Shown: positions 17,774 to 26,591 of the stretch, one piece after another | Numbering within the stretch: position 1 is the stretch's first letter | How the letters are laid out: each line of letters opens with the position of its first letter | DNA from: JBALVT01 sp045110675 | Lineage (GTDB): Bacteria > Pseudomonadota > Gammaproteobacteria > Pseudomonadales > Halieaceae | NCBI GenBank assembly: GCA_045110675.1 | Contig: JBGCGJ010000065.1 | Span: 26,323 to 90,322 of the forward strand | Direction of reading: 5' to 3' | DNA: 64,000 bases | Notes under the pieces: model-generated | Told to the model about the DNA's origin: nothing | Database searches by the model: none | The model's input: only the letters and a program-made list of their open reading frames with translations | Translations under genes and position numbers: made by a program

Positions 17774-18535
17774 ATGGATCTCGGACTATCTGGAAAAAAA
17801 GCAATCATCACCGGTTCTACTCGCGGTATTGGTAGAGCTATCGCCAACCTTTTGGCCGACGAAGGTGCCGACCTGGGAATCTGTGCTCGCAACCAGGAAG
17901 AAGTTGATGCAGCGGTGGCGGATTTGAGTGCCAAGGGCGTAAAAGTTGTGGGCTCTGTGGTTGATGTCGCTGACAAAGACAGCTACCAGGCCTGGGTGGC
18001 CAGCGCCGCAGAAGAACTCGGTGGTATCGATATTTTCGTACCCAATGTCAGTGCTGGTGGCGGCGCGGTAGGCGATGATGGCTGGAAGGCGAATCTTGAG
18101 ATCGACGTTTTAGGAACTACCCGTGGTATTGAAGCGGCCATGCCATTTCTCGAAAAGTCAGATGCGGCATCTATCGTCATCATATCCAGCACCGCCGGCG
18201 TTGAAACCTTCATGGGCCCACAGCCTTACAACGCGATCAAAGGCGCACTGATTATTCACGGTAAGCAATTGAGCCAGGCGCTGGCGCCACAGGGTATTCG
18301 AGTAAATTGTGTGTCTCCCGGTCCTATTTACTTTGCAGGCGGCGCCTGGGAGTTCATTGAGAACAATATGGCCGATTTGTACAACAGCACGCTAGAACAG
18401 ATTCCCTCCGGCAGAATGGGCAGCCCGGAAGAGATAGCCAATACAGTGGCTTTCATAGCGAGCCCCGCTGCGAGCCTTATCACAGGCGTCAATCTGGTGG
18501 CCGACGGTGGTTTCACAAAACGTGTGCAACTCTGA
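17774..18535 (+). CDS. SDR-family oxidoreductase
   Basis: Short-chain dehydrogenase of 253 aa. Cofactor site TGSTRGIG at 13-20, active-site Ser139, Tyr152 and Lys156 (YNAIK). The conserved NNAG is replaced by NVSAG near residue 91. The C-terminal ITGVNLVADGGFTKR is the classical SDR ending. First gene of a rightward operon: SDR, ThuA-like protein, acyl-CoA dehydrogenase, Rieske oxygenase, with gaps of 15, 44 and 39 bases. It is preceded by ACAGGAGA, a strong ribosome-binding site. Confidence 0.88.
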   Translation: MDLGLSGKKAIITGSTRGIGRAIANLLADEGADLGICARNQEEVDAAVADLSAKGVKVVGSVVDVADKDSYQAWVASAAEELGGIDIFVPNVSAGGGAVGDDGWKANLEIDVLGTTRGIEAAMPFLEKSDAASIVIISSTAGVETFMGPQPYNAIKGALIIHGKQLSQALAPQGIRVNCVSPGPIYFAGGAWEFIENNMADLYNSTLEQIPSGRMGSPEEIANTVAFIASPAASLITGVNLVADGGFTKRVQL

Positions 18536-18550
18536 GTACGGGTTTTCAGT

Positions 18551-19318
18551 ATGAGTAAAAGCGATCGCGTAGATGTCTACCTGGTAGCGGGCGGTTTGTA
18601 CCACAACATCGACCACGCCAGACTGGAGATACTTAAGCTGCTGGCTGAACAGCCGCGAATCAAGGTGAAAGTGGGTGCTGATTACAGCGATATCGACGCG
18701 ATATGCGAATCGGATTTTCTGATCACATATACCTGTGATGTCATACCCTCAGAAACCCAGACTAATCGCCTGGTGGATTACATTCGCAGCGGGAAGAAGT
18801 GGTTTGCATTGCACGGAACCAACTCGATATTGCGCTTTCTAGAGCACGAGGGTGAGGGATTATTAGTCGATTGCCCCGAAGAGAACTTGCCGTTCATGGA
18901 AATGCTCGGCAGTCAGTTCATGTCTCATCCGCCTATTCAGGAATATGAGGTCCAAATTACAGAACCGGACCATCCTCTAGTGAAAGGTGTACCACCCTTC
19001 ACAGTGGATGATGAAATGTATCTGTGCAAGTTCCACGGCGAATATCAAACACTCATGCACTGCAACTGGTCCGATCCCGTGCCTGAGTTTGTGCGGGACG
19101 ATTGGGTCAAAGATACCGAGCAACAACCGGTGTTCTACATACATCCCTATGGCAACGGCCAGGTGCTCTATCTGACACTGGGCCACTGTCGTGGCAAATA
19201 TGACATGCAGCCGCTGATAGAAGAAGTTCTGGAACCGGAAGAAGGTGCCTGGAGATCCGATGAGTTCTACGAGCTACTCAGAAGAGGCATCAAGTGGGCG
19301 ATGGAGCCCGTACAATAA
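18551..19318 (+). CDS. ThuA-like domain protein
   Basis: Second ThuA-family protein, 255 aa, with VDVYLVAGGLYHNIDHAR at the start, LVDYIRSGKKWFALHGTN in the middle and VDDEMYLCKFHGEY after it, the family's typical positions. It is only distantly similar to the ThuA protein at 16734 and slightly shorter. It lies between an SDR and an acyl-CoA dehydrogenase. ThuA-SDR pairings suggest transformation of a cyclic or sugar-like intermediate, but no reaction can be assigned. Confidence 0.82.
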   Translation: MSKSDRVDVYLVAGGLYHNIDHARLEILKLLAEQPRIKVKVGADYSDIDAICESDFLITYTCDVIPSETQTNRLVDYIRSGKKWFALHGTNSILRFLEHEGEGLLVDCPEENLPFMEMLGSQFMSHPPIQEYEVQITEPDHPLVKGVPPFTVDDEMYLCKFHGEYQTLMHCNWSDPVPEFVRDDWVKDTEQQPVFYIHPYGNGQVLYLTLGHCRGKYDMQPLIEEVLEPEEGAWRSDEFYELLRRGIKWAMEPVQ

Positions 19319-19362
19319 GCCTTTGTAACAGCTCTTGCTTGTAAATAATCGGAAGTAACATT

Positions 19363-20550
19363 ATGGATTTAAAGTTCAGCCCCGAGGAGCTCCAGTTTCA
19401 GTTGGAGGTAAGACGGTTTCTTCAAGAGAACCTGCCACAAAATGTTGTTGACGCAGCACAGAGAGGCAGCAGTGTCTTTATTGAAAAGGATATCGCGCTG
19501 GAATGGCAGGCCATATTGGTGAAAAAAGGCTGGGCGGTACCGGGCTGGCCGGTGGAGCACGGCGGCACCGACTGGACCCCCTCTCAGAAATACCTGTTCA
19601 GCCTGGAGTGTTATCGCGCAGGGGCACCCATGTTAATCCCCCTGGGTTTGATGATGTTGGCGCCGGTGATCATGGCATTTGGTACCGAAGAACAGAAAGC
19701 TAAGTACTTGCCGAAAATTCTCTCGGGTGAACACTACTGGTGCCAGGGTTATTCTGAACCGGGATCAGGATCCGATCTGGCAAGTCTGAGCCTGAAAGCG
19801 GAATCGGACGGGGAAGACTACATTCTCAACGGCTCCAAAATTTGGACCACCCACGCGCATTTCGCCGACCACATTTTCTGTCTGGTTCGGACACATAACG
19901 GCGAGAAGCCTCAGCAGGGAATCAGTTTTTTACTCATCGATATGAGTACTCCTGGGGTAGAAGTAAAACCCATCATCACCATGGCGGGTGACCACGAAAC
20001 CAATCAGGTGTTTTTCGATAATGTTCGCGTACCAAAGGCCAATCGTATCGGCGAGGAAAACAAGGGCTGGACTTACGCAAAGTATCTTCTGGAGTTCGAG
20101 CGCGGCGGCGGTTTTTCCGCCAATCGCATCCGACAAGAAATCAACCATGTCAAAAAGATCGCTTCGCGTCTGGAATCTGAAAACGCCAGCTTCGACCGCA
20201 GTGGAGATATCGAACGCAAAATTGCCCGCATAGAAATCGATCTAAAATCCCTGGAGATCACTGAACTACGGATTTTGTCTGCCTTGGCAGATGGCGGTGC
20301 GCCAGGTGCTGAATCGTCTATCTTGAAGCTCACCACCACACGGCTGGAGCAGGCGGTCAATGAGCTGGCAATGGAAATGGTAGGCTATGAAGCCCTGGCG
20401 ATGGATGCTACGGAGGACGGAAGTAGCTATCGCAGAGACTATGCGAGCTCTATTACTCCGCGATATCTGAATAACAGAGCCGCCTCAATATTCGGCGGCT
20501 CGCAGGAAGTGCAGCGAAACATCATCGCGAAAATGGTGTTGGGACTTTAA
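19363..20550 (+). CDS. Acyl-CoA dehydrogenase
   Basis: FAD acyl-CoA dehydrogenase of 395 aa. The substrate/FAD loop reads QGYSEPGSGSDLASL. The C-terminus is SIFGGSQEVQRNIIAKMVLGL. The residue that aligns with the medium-chain catalytic Glu (YEG) is Gly in this GGSQEVQRN ending. This occurs both in enzymes whose base sits elsewhere and in non-catalytic partners of heteromeric ACADs such as those in steroid side-chain catabolism. It is third in the SDR-ThuA-ACAD-Rieske operon. An activity on a bulky CoA ester is plausible. Confidence 0.9.
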   Translation: MDLKFSPEELQFQLEVRRFLQENLPQNVVDAAQRGSSVFIEKDIALEWQAILVKKGWAVPGWPVEHGGTDWTPSQKYLFSLECYRAGAPMLIPLGLMMLAPVIMAFGTEEQKAKYLPKILSGEHYWCQGYSEPGSGSDLASLSLKAESDGEDYILNGSKIWTTHAHFADHIFCLVRTHNGEKPQQGISFLLIDMSTPGVEVKPIITMAGDHETNQVFFDNVRVPKANRIGEENKGWTYAKYLLEFERGGGFSANRIRQEINHVKKIASRLESENASFDRSGDIERKIARIEIDLKSLEITELRILSALADGGAPGAESSILKLTTTRLEQAVNELAMEMVGYEALAMDATEDGSSYRRDYASSITPRYLNNRAASIFGGSQEVQRNIIAKMVLGL

Positions 20551-20589
20551 GCTCAGCCAAACCGGCGTAATCAGCACAAGGCAACGACA

Positions 20590-21738
20590 ATGCATCGTGA
20601 ACAACTGGTAGCAGAGGCGAAAGCCCTGATGGACCTGGTTGCCAACGGGACCACATCCCTAACGGATAGCGTCATGGAAATTGACGTTAAGGAATACACT
20701 AACCCTGAGCAGTTTGAGCGCGAAAAATTTGCGCTTTTCCGCAACTATGCTCAATTCGTCGGCCCCAGTTGCATTGTCCCCAATGCCGGTGACTACTTCG
20801 CGTTTGACGATACCGGAATCCCGATACTGATTGTTCGCACCGAATCCGGAGATTTGAATGCCTTCGTGAATATCTGCTCTCATCGCGGCGCTCCGCTGAA
20901 CGAGTGCGATCACGGCCACGCAAAAAAGGGACGCATGTTTTCCTGCCCCTATCACGGCTGGAGTTACGACCTGCAAGGCCAATTAATCGCTGTACCCTTT
21001 GGCAAACAAGGTTTCGATACTATTGATCGAGCGAAGTTGGGCCTAAGACCACTGCAGGTAGAGGAAAAATACGGCATGATTTTCGTCATGCCAAACCCCG
21101 AGCTAACATTTGATATCGATGAAGTACTGGCGGGTTTGCAGGAGCGCATTCAAGGATTCGGCTTCGAAGATCATCACTATCTGGGCGCCAAACAAGTGTT
21201 CACCGATTTTAGCTGGAAGCTCAACATGGATACCTTCCATGAGTATTATCACTTCGAGTTTCTACACCCGGAAAGTATCGCGACGATGAATTACTCCAAC
21301 ACCGCGCACTACTTGCAATACGGGCGCAACCATTCGATGGGTTCACCGTCGCTGCAGATTAACGAGCTGAAAGAGATTCCGGAAGATCAGTGGGAGCCGA
21401 GAAATTACACGTCTTACGTCAACTTCATATTTCCGAATACCGTGATTTTCGTTGTCGCAGACCATTTTCAAACCTGGAGGGTTTATCCTGTAAGCCCGAG
21501 TCGCTCGGTGGTTTACCACAGCATGTTCATACCGGAAGTACCTCAAACCGAGGAGGAACTAAAAGGCCACGAAGAGTATTTTCAGATGATTAACGATGTG
21601 GCAGTCACTGAAGACTATACTTTGGTTGATAAAATCCACCGCGGATTGGGAGCGGGAATCGACAGAAAGGTACTCATCGGCCGCAACGAACCCGGAGTTC
21701 AAAATATGCATCGGCAACTACACGATGTTCTCGGCTAA
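20590..21738 (+). CDS. Rieske-type oxygenase alpha subunit
   Basis: Terminal oxygenase of 382 aa. Rieske ligands are Cys96/His98 (NICSHRG) and Cys119/His122 (SCPYHGW). The mononuclear iron site lies in MDTFHEYYHFEFLH, with His221 and His226. It is shorter than the other two Rieske proteins in the window (451 and 461 aa) and so probably of a different subfamily. It is the last gene of the operon starting at 17774. Hydroxylation or oxidative demethylation of a ring substrate is the expected chemistry; the electron-transfer partners are not in the window. Confidence 0.88.
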   Translation: MHREQLVAEAKALMDLVANGTTSLTDSVMEIDVKEYTNPEQFEREKFALFRNYAQFVGPSCIVPNAGDYFAFDDTGIPILIVRTESGDLNAFVNICSHRGAPLNECDHGHAKKGRMFSCPYHGWSYDLQGQLIAVPFGKQGFDTIDRAKLGLRPLQVEEKYGMIFVMPNPELTFDIDEVLAGLQERIQGFGFEDHHYLGAKQVFTDFSWKLNMDTFHEYYHFEFLHPESIATMNYSNTAHYLQYGRNHSMGSPSLQINELKEIPEDQWEPRNYTSYVNFIFPNTVIFVVADHFQTWRVYPVSPSRSVVYHSMFIPEVPQTEEELKGHEEYFQMINDVAVTEDYTLVDKIHRGLGAGIDRKVLIGRNEPGVQNMHRQLHDVLG

Positions 21739-21756
21739 AATTAATTATCAGTTAAT

Positions 21757-22272
21757 CTATAATCCCGAATTCTCAGCTGCACGCTTCACCGCGATTTCCA
21801 GCAAACCGACATTCCCACTCGTCCATTCAACGTTTAGCTCTGATTTTACTATCTTCCAGACGCCGTCAAACCGCTCATAATAATTTTTGTATTCACCCAC
21901 CACGGTAACGATATCCTGTGCCGAAATTATCCGTCCTTGGGGGTCTGGGTAAATAACATGATCTGCGCTCAGATAGGCTCGACAAGTGATTACTCCAGAT
22001 TTATCTACATCCATTCTGTGGTTGGTTATCGCATGACGCGTTACATCAAAACCATTGATGACGGCCTGCAGGCTCGTCATCCAATCGTCGGCTCTTCGGG
22101 GCACGTCCGGAGGTCCACTGGCGATACTGAGTTCGCCATAATCGATAAGAATTTCATCGGCGAAACAGGCTCGCACCAGATTCCAGTTTTTGCCGTCCAA
22201 TCCCTCTGCATAGTTTGAGTAGGAATCAACGAGTTCGTTTCTTATTAAGGCTATTTCCGAGGGTGAATGCAT
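21757..22272 (-). CDS. SnoaL-like protein
   Basis: NTF2-fold SnoaL_4-type protein of 171 aa. MHSPSEIALIRNELVDSYSN leads into the LDGKNWNLVRACFADEILID stretch typical of the family. The ATG at 22272 follows CTGGAGATAAA; a longer in-frame start lacks such a site. It is convergent with the Rieske gene, whose stop is 18 bases away. It is downstream of the crotonase gene on the same strand, so the two may form a two-gene unit. Confidence 0.75.
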   Translation of the reverse strand: MHSPSEIALIRNELVDSYSNYAEGLDGKNWNLVRACFADEILIDYGELSIASGPPDVPRRADDWMTSLQAVINGFDVTRHAITNHRMDVDKSGVITCRAYLSADHVIYPDPQGRIISAQDIVTVVGEYKNYYERFDGVWKIVKSELNVEWTSGNVGLLEIAVKRAAENSGL

Positions 22273-22352
22273 TTTATCTCCAGTAACTTGATCTTGATTC
22301 GACTCCGCAAGGAGCAAAAACGATCTGATCGTGATTCATACTATTTCGTTTT

Positions 22353-23171
22353 TCATTCATCAGCTTGCTTTGGATAACCGTATTGCTCGGCAATACTAAT
22401 ACCGAGATCGTATTGCCGCTGCACCCTCTTCATGCCTGACAATGCTGCTTCAGAAGCCACGATTGACTGAAACACCTTTTGCTCATTGCTGAGGGAGTTC
22501 GACAAAGATTCGTCATCGCTAACCTCGAGCACCTTCTTAAGCCCCGCTAAGGCGGCACCGTTCTTTTGTGTCAATCCCTGCGCCAGCTCGATCGATGTAT
22601 TTAAAGACTCACCGGGCCCGACAAGTCTACTAATAGCACCCACCTGATAAAGTCGAACCGCAGTCACCGGCTCCCCGGTCAAGACCATATCTGTTGCCAC
22701 GCCACGGCCAGCCAGTCTCGCGAGACGGCTCGAACCGCCAATTCCCGTCGTCAACGCCATCGCTATCTCGGGTTGCGAAAAGAGCACCTGCTCCTCGGCC
22801 ACTCTTAAATCACATGCCCATCCGAGTTCAGCGCCACCTCCAGAGCTGTTTCCCGATATCGCGGCTACGCTGATAATCGACTCGTGAGCCAATTCTTGTA
22901 ATACGGTGAACCAACCCTTTCCAGAACCAGTCTGTGCCCTGCCCTCAACGCCACTGATCAGGTCCTCTAGCCAGGCGTGTTCGAACCAATGGCCTTGCAG
23001 AGCGGAGGCCAGAATAACAACGCGTGCACCACGTTCTCTGACTGTCCTAAGCTCACCTCCCAATTGGTCAATGGCCGCCCAACAAATTTGATTTTCTCGC
23101 TCACTATCACGGAAGCGAACACAAGCTACCGTTTCAGCAGGCCAATCGATAGATATACTATGCGTCAACAA
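22353..23171 (-). CDS. Enoyl-CoA hydratase/isomerase family protein
   Basis: Crotonase-fold protein of 272 aa. Both catalytic glutamates of the hydratase type can be placed: Glu115 in SGGGAELGWACD and Glu135 in FSQPEIAMA, 20 residues apart as in the classical enzyme. The N-terminal oxyanion segment VVILASALQGHWFEHAW is degenerate. The expected role is hydration or isomerisation of a CoA ester in the pathway. It is the last catabolic gene before the protease/sigma-factor locus begins. Confidence 0.82.
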   Translation of the reverse strand: MLTHSISIDWPAETVACVRFRDSERENQICWAAIDQLGGELRTVRERGARVVILASALQGHWFEHAWLEDLISGVEGRAQTGSGKGWFTVLQELAHESIISVAAISGNSSGGGAELGWACDLRVAEEQVLFSQPEIAMALTTGIGGSSRLARLAGRGVATDMVLTGEPVTAVRLYQVGAISRLVGPGESLNTSIELAQGLTQKNGAALAGLKKVLEVSDDESLSNSLSNEQKVFQSIVASEAALSGMKRVQRQYDLGISIAEQYGYPKQADE

Positions 23172-23427
23172 ACACTCCGAAATAAAAGTCCTAAAATACC
23201 TTGGCGCTTAGACTTGCCCGCCAAAAAAGTCAGCTCATCCTGTTTTATGACAAAAGAGTACCCGCGCGCATTGCGAGGGTCAATAGTGGTGATAGTAGAC
23301 TGATAAAGAGCCCAAGCGACATTGCCGCGCCTCGTATCCAACGTGTAAAATCTCCATTGATCGCTCGGGGTCTCACCCTGATTTTATTCACACATAACAA
23401 TAGGGTCGGCCTGATTTCGGGCTACGT

Positions 23428-24426
23428 ATGCATTCGAACTTTGGGCACGCACCACGTTCTGCTCACGCTATTTTTCATCGCCTATGCTCGCTTTCAAGTC
23501 ATAGCTACTTGCTGGCGATGCCGCTGTTGGCGATCTACCTGAACTGCGCGCAAGCACTAGCCCAAGAGGAAAAAAACAAAAAAGAGAGTCCTAAATTTTC
23601 TGCGGACATTGCGGTGGGCGCCGAGTACGACAGTAATATTGCAGTTGAAGAGGTAGATCGTAGCAGCAGTGAAACAGATTACGCCTTAACTCTCAGCGCA
23701 GGGCTAGGCGTACAACAGAAACTGAACGACTCTGCGAAAATTGGTTTTAGCTACGACTTCAATCAGAATATCTATCAGAATTTTTCTCAGGTGGATCGAC
23801 AGACCCATATCCTCGGTGGAAATCTAAGTAAGGACCTGGGTAAAGCGGATGCCGGGCTGTCTCTTTTTTATATAAACTCGAGACTTGATGGTAAGCCATT
23901 TCTTGAGCTCAGCAGGATCTCGCCCTCCGTATCAGGATTTCTTTCAAAAAAATGGTTTGCCCGGGGCGCCTACGTTTACTCAGACAAAACGATCGAAGAC
24001 CGGCCTGAAAGAGATGCAATATCCAATGCTGCGGAGGCCGATATATACTACTTTCGGAGAGGCTTGCGGAGCTACTTAAACATCGGTTACCGCTTTCGGG
24101 ACGAAGACGCCAACTCCGACCCGCTCGATTACACCGCACACAGTTTAAAACTGAGATACATTCAGCGGGTGGAAGTGTTTTCCAAATTGGCCAAGCTGGA
24201 ACTCGCCTGGCGCTATGAAGATCGAGACTACCAGTCAGACACAGCTAGCATAAATGAAGAAAGGGGCGATCAACGGCACAGATGGAGATTGGATTTTGAG
24301 ATCCCGGTCTGGGGCCCGGGCAGTGCGATACAGTTTTACTACGGATACTCGGATTACGATTCGAACTTACCACAATCCGATTACAACCAGGCGATCACCG
24401 GGACGCGGTTTGTACACCGCTGGTAG
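23428..24426 (+). CDS. Outer-membrane beta-barrel protein
   Basis: Secreted barrel protein of 332 aa. A hydrophobic stretch YLLAMPLLAIYLNCAQALAQ (about 28-46) acts as signal peptide after an unusually long N-region, so the true start may be a later codon (ATG at 23518 is possible). From residue 58 on, FSADIAVGAEYDSNIAVEE and alternating strands (LSAGLGVQQ, KIGFSYDFNQ, FYYGYSDYD) form a barrel ending RFVHRW. The GAEYDSN start resembles the barrel of surface-lipoprotein-assembly-modifier proteins. It is convergent with and overlaps the protease gene by 32 bases. Confidence 0.75.
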   Translation: MHSNFGHAPRSAHAIFHRLCSLSSHSYLLAMPLLAIYLNCAQALAQEEKNKKESPKFSADIAVGAEYDSNIAVEEVDRSSSETDYALTLSAGLGVQQKLNDSAKIGFSYDFNQNIYQNFSQVDRQTHILGGNLSKDLGKADAGLSLFYINSRLDGKPFLELSRISPSVSGFLSKKWFARGAYVYSDKTIEDRPERDAISNAAEADIYYFRRGLRSYLNIGYRFRDEDANSDPLDYTAHSLKLRYIQRVEVFSKLAKLELAWRYEDRDYQSDTASINEERGDQRHRWRLDFEIPVWGPGSAIQFYYGYSDYDSNLPQSDYNQAITGTRFVHRW

Positions 24427-26470
24427 AAACTACATCAGGACGCAGCAATCCATAACCGTAGACTTCATCCCAGCCGGGTGATCCCAGATCCTGGGCGCTG
24501 CGGTGCAATATTTCCAGCGCATCGCTACCCGGCATCAGCTGTCGAATTCTAGCGGCGGCAGTAGCGGCAAAAGGCACCGCAAACGAAGTACCTGAAGAGG
24601 CAACATAACCACCACCGGCTTTAGCGTGGCGCAAGCTGACACCAGGTGCCGCAAGATCAAGGTACTTCCCCCGATTAGCAAGCCTGAAGACTTGACCCTT
24701 AACATCCACCGCTGTAACGGCAACCACTGACTCATAAGCAGCAGGATACATGGGCTTCGCGACAGGACCGCCATTACCGGCTGCGGCGAGGATCATTACA
24801 TCCTGCTGCGCCGCTCGGTTGAGGGCGGACTGTAGTAAGCGATTAGCCGGACCCGCCAGGCTAATATTAATCACATCGACTCCGGACGAAATAAGCCAAT
24901 CCAAAGCCATGACAAGACTTACCGTACTGGCGATTTCGCCCCGCTGCTGGTCTTTTTGAAAGACGGCGGCAGCATACACTTCGGAACTTGGTGCCAGGCC
25001 CTGATACTCACCGGTATTACCGGCGATGATAGAGGCGATAGCGGTGCCGTGAAAATCGGGCAGCTCGGCGTTTTTCGGAGCAAAGGAACGGGTGGAAATA
25101 TTGGAGCTGCTTAGTGACGGATGCCGAGTATCAACGAGACTGTCAATCATGCCGATTCGCAATACCAGGTCCTTGGTATCGGCGGGGAAATTGATCGCTG
25201 TCTGCGGGTATACTCCACCGGACTGCAGCACCGGGACAGGAGAACCCGCAGTATAGATATGATTTAAATCGACATCGGCGTGGTCACTGCCAAGTACATC
25301 GATTACTCCCTGACGCACTTGAGTGATGTCAAAACTGGAGGGGGCAGCCACTTCGGCCAGACGCATCCCAATGCCAGGAAGTTCCGTCACCTTGTCAAAC
25401 AAATAGCCCTCGCTCGCGAGTTTTTCAAAAACCTCCGGCTCGGCCATAACCAGCCACTGATCTTTGCGAATCCGGTTCTCGTCTATTTCAAGTTCACTTT
25501 CCACACTTTCAAGAATCAAATCGATGGTGCCTTCCAAGCGTTCTTCCACTGCCTCAGCAACCTCGCCCTCAACATTGCGTTCGAGGTTTTCTTCCATCCC
25601 CTGCTCTACATTTTGAGCGACGGACTGCTCAATACTATTCTCAACACTCGCTTCCACAGTTGCTTCAACGCTCTCTTCAACATTTTGAGCGACTCCCTCT
25701 TCGACACTTTCAGCGACAGCCTGCTCTATTCCTTCCTCAACGGCCTGAGCTACGCCTTCTTCAACGCTTTGTTCTACACCCTGGGCAACCTCATCCTCGA
25801 TACCGTCTTCCACGGTCTGAGCGACAGTATCCTCAACAGTCTCCTCAACGCTCTGAGCGACTTCTTCCTGAACGTTTTCGGCGACATTCTGCTCTAGGAT
25901 ATCCGCTATCATTTGACTGAAATCGGCCGAAACGGTCTCAACAACACTATCTTCAACCGCACTGGCTACACTTTCTTCGACACCTTCTTCTATTCCGTCT
26001 TCAACTGCCTCTTCGGCGATGCTTGCCACATTTTCCTCTATGTTCTCTTCAATAGAGTCTTCAATATTTTCCTCGAGGCTTTCTTCAATGTTATCGACCA
26101 CGGTCTCTTCAACCGTTTCCTCTACAGTGGCTTCAACCACCTCTTCAACGGTTTCTTCGACGGTTTCCTCGACTGTTTCTTCAACGCTTTCTTCGACTGT
26201 CTCCTCAACCGCTAACTCTATCTCGCCCAAGGTCAGTACTCGCTCTTCCGCTGCATCCGCCACCTGCTCTTCAACGGCCTCTGTTACAGCCTCATCAGCC
26301 GCGTCCTCAGGTGTACCGCCCAGGGACAGTTGAGCTTGTGCCGCCTGCCCGAACAACAAAGAAGCGCTTAAAAACAGAGGCAAAAGGGATTTAAAAACAG
26401 AACGGCATAGGTGCTCACTACCGGATCGGAATTTATTGTCTTTTAAATTCAATAAGTTAGAGGTTTTCAT
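24395..26470 (-). CDS. Secreted S8 (subtilisin-like) serine protease with long acidic tetrad repeat
   Basis: Protein of 691 aa. A signal peptide ends near AQA at residues 44-46. Residues about 87-316 consist of a four-residue repeat, hydrophobic-Glu-Glu/Gln-small (VEET, VEES, IEEN, VAQN). A prodomain-like segment at about 336-410 (QWLVMAEPEVFEKLASEGY) precedes the S8 domain. The catalytic triad is complete: Asp443 (MIDSLVD), His474 (FHGTAIAS) and Ser629 (GTSFAVP), with Asn566 (AAGNGG) for the oxyanion hole. There is no visible autotransporter barrel, but a barrel gene is encoded convergently. It is divergent from an ECF sigma factor, so it may be that sigma factor's target. Confidence 0.9.
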   Translation of the reverse strand: MKTSNLLNLKDNKFRSGSEHLCRSVFKSLLPLFLSASLLFGQAAQAQLSLGGTPEDAADEAVTEAVEEQVADAAEERVLTLGEIELAVEETVEESVEETVEETVEETVEEVVEATVEETVEETVVDNIEESLEENIEDSIEENIEENVASIAEEAVEDGIEEGVEESVASAVEDSVVETVSADFSQMIADILEQNVAENVQEEVAQSVEETVEDTVAQTVEDGIEDEVAQGVEQSVEEGVAQAVEEGIEQAVAESVEEGVAQNVEESVEATVEASVENSIEQSVAQNVEQGMEENLERNVEGEVAEAVEERLEGTIDLILESVESELEIDENRIRKDQWLVMAEPEVFEKLASEGYLFDKVTELPGIGMRLAEVAAPSSFDITQVRQGVIDVLGSDHADVDLNHIYTAGSPVPVLQSGGVYPQTAINFPADTKDLVLRIGMIDSLVDTRHPSLSSSNISTRSFAPKNAELPDFHGTAIASIIAGNTGEYQGLAPSSEVYAAAVFQKDQQRGEIASTVSLVMALDWLISSGVDVINISLAGPANRLLQSALNRAAQQDVMILAAAGNGGPVAKPMYPAAYESVVAVTAVDVKGQVFRLANRGKYLDLAAPGVSLRHAKAGGGYVASSGTSFAVPFAATAAARIRQLMPGSDALEILHRSAQDLGSPGWDEVYGYGLLRPDVVSTSGVQTASR
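25523..26212 (-). repeat. Approximately 57 tandem 12-base repeats encoding VEE(T/S/G/N)-type tetrads
   Basis: Degenerate tandem repeat inside the S8 protease gene, encoding about 57 four-residue units with a branched hydrophobic residue in position 1 and Glu mostly in position 2. Because the period is 12 bases, all frames stay open for long distances, which creates spurious opposite-strand reading frames here. A more regular block is near 26090-26210 (VEET repeated); units further on are more diverged (VAQN, IEQA, VENS). Confidence 0.85.
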
Positions 26471-26533
26471 GAACTTTTTCGCCGTTAATTAAACGTACTG
26501 CTTCATCTATAATAACGATTCACGCGAAGATAA

Positions 26534-26550
26534 ATTCCATTAGATGGAAT
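26534..26550. promoter_or_regulatory. Perfect inverted repeat between protease and ECF sigma genes
   Basis: ATTCCAT-TAG-ATGGAAT lies in the 121-base divergent gap, 42 bases before the sigma-factor start and 64 bases before the protease start. Symmetry and position suggest a regulator site controlling one or both genes. ECF promoters themselves are not palindromic, so a further regulator is implied. Confidence 0.5.
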
Positions 26551-26591
26551 AGAATCGCCGAATTAATCGTCACCATAGTAACAGGATTCTT

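Noticed and set aside
25280..26333. Long plus-strand reading frames opposite the S8 protease repeat
   Set aside because: They arise because the 12-base period keeps all frames open; the translations are Phe/Leu/Ser-rich mirror repeats with no start signals.
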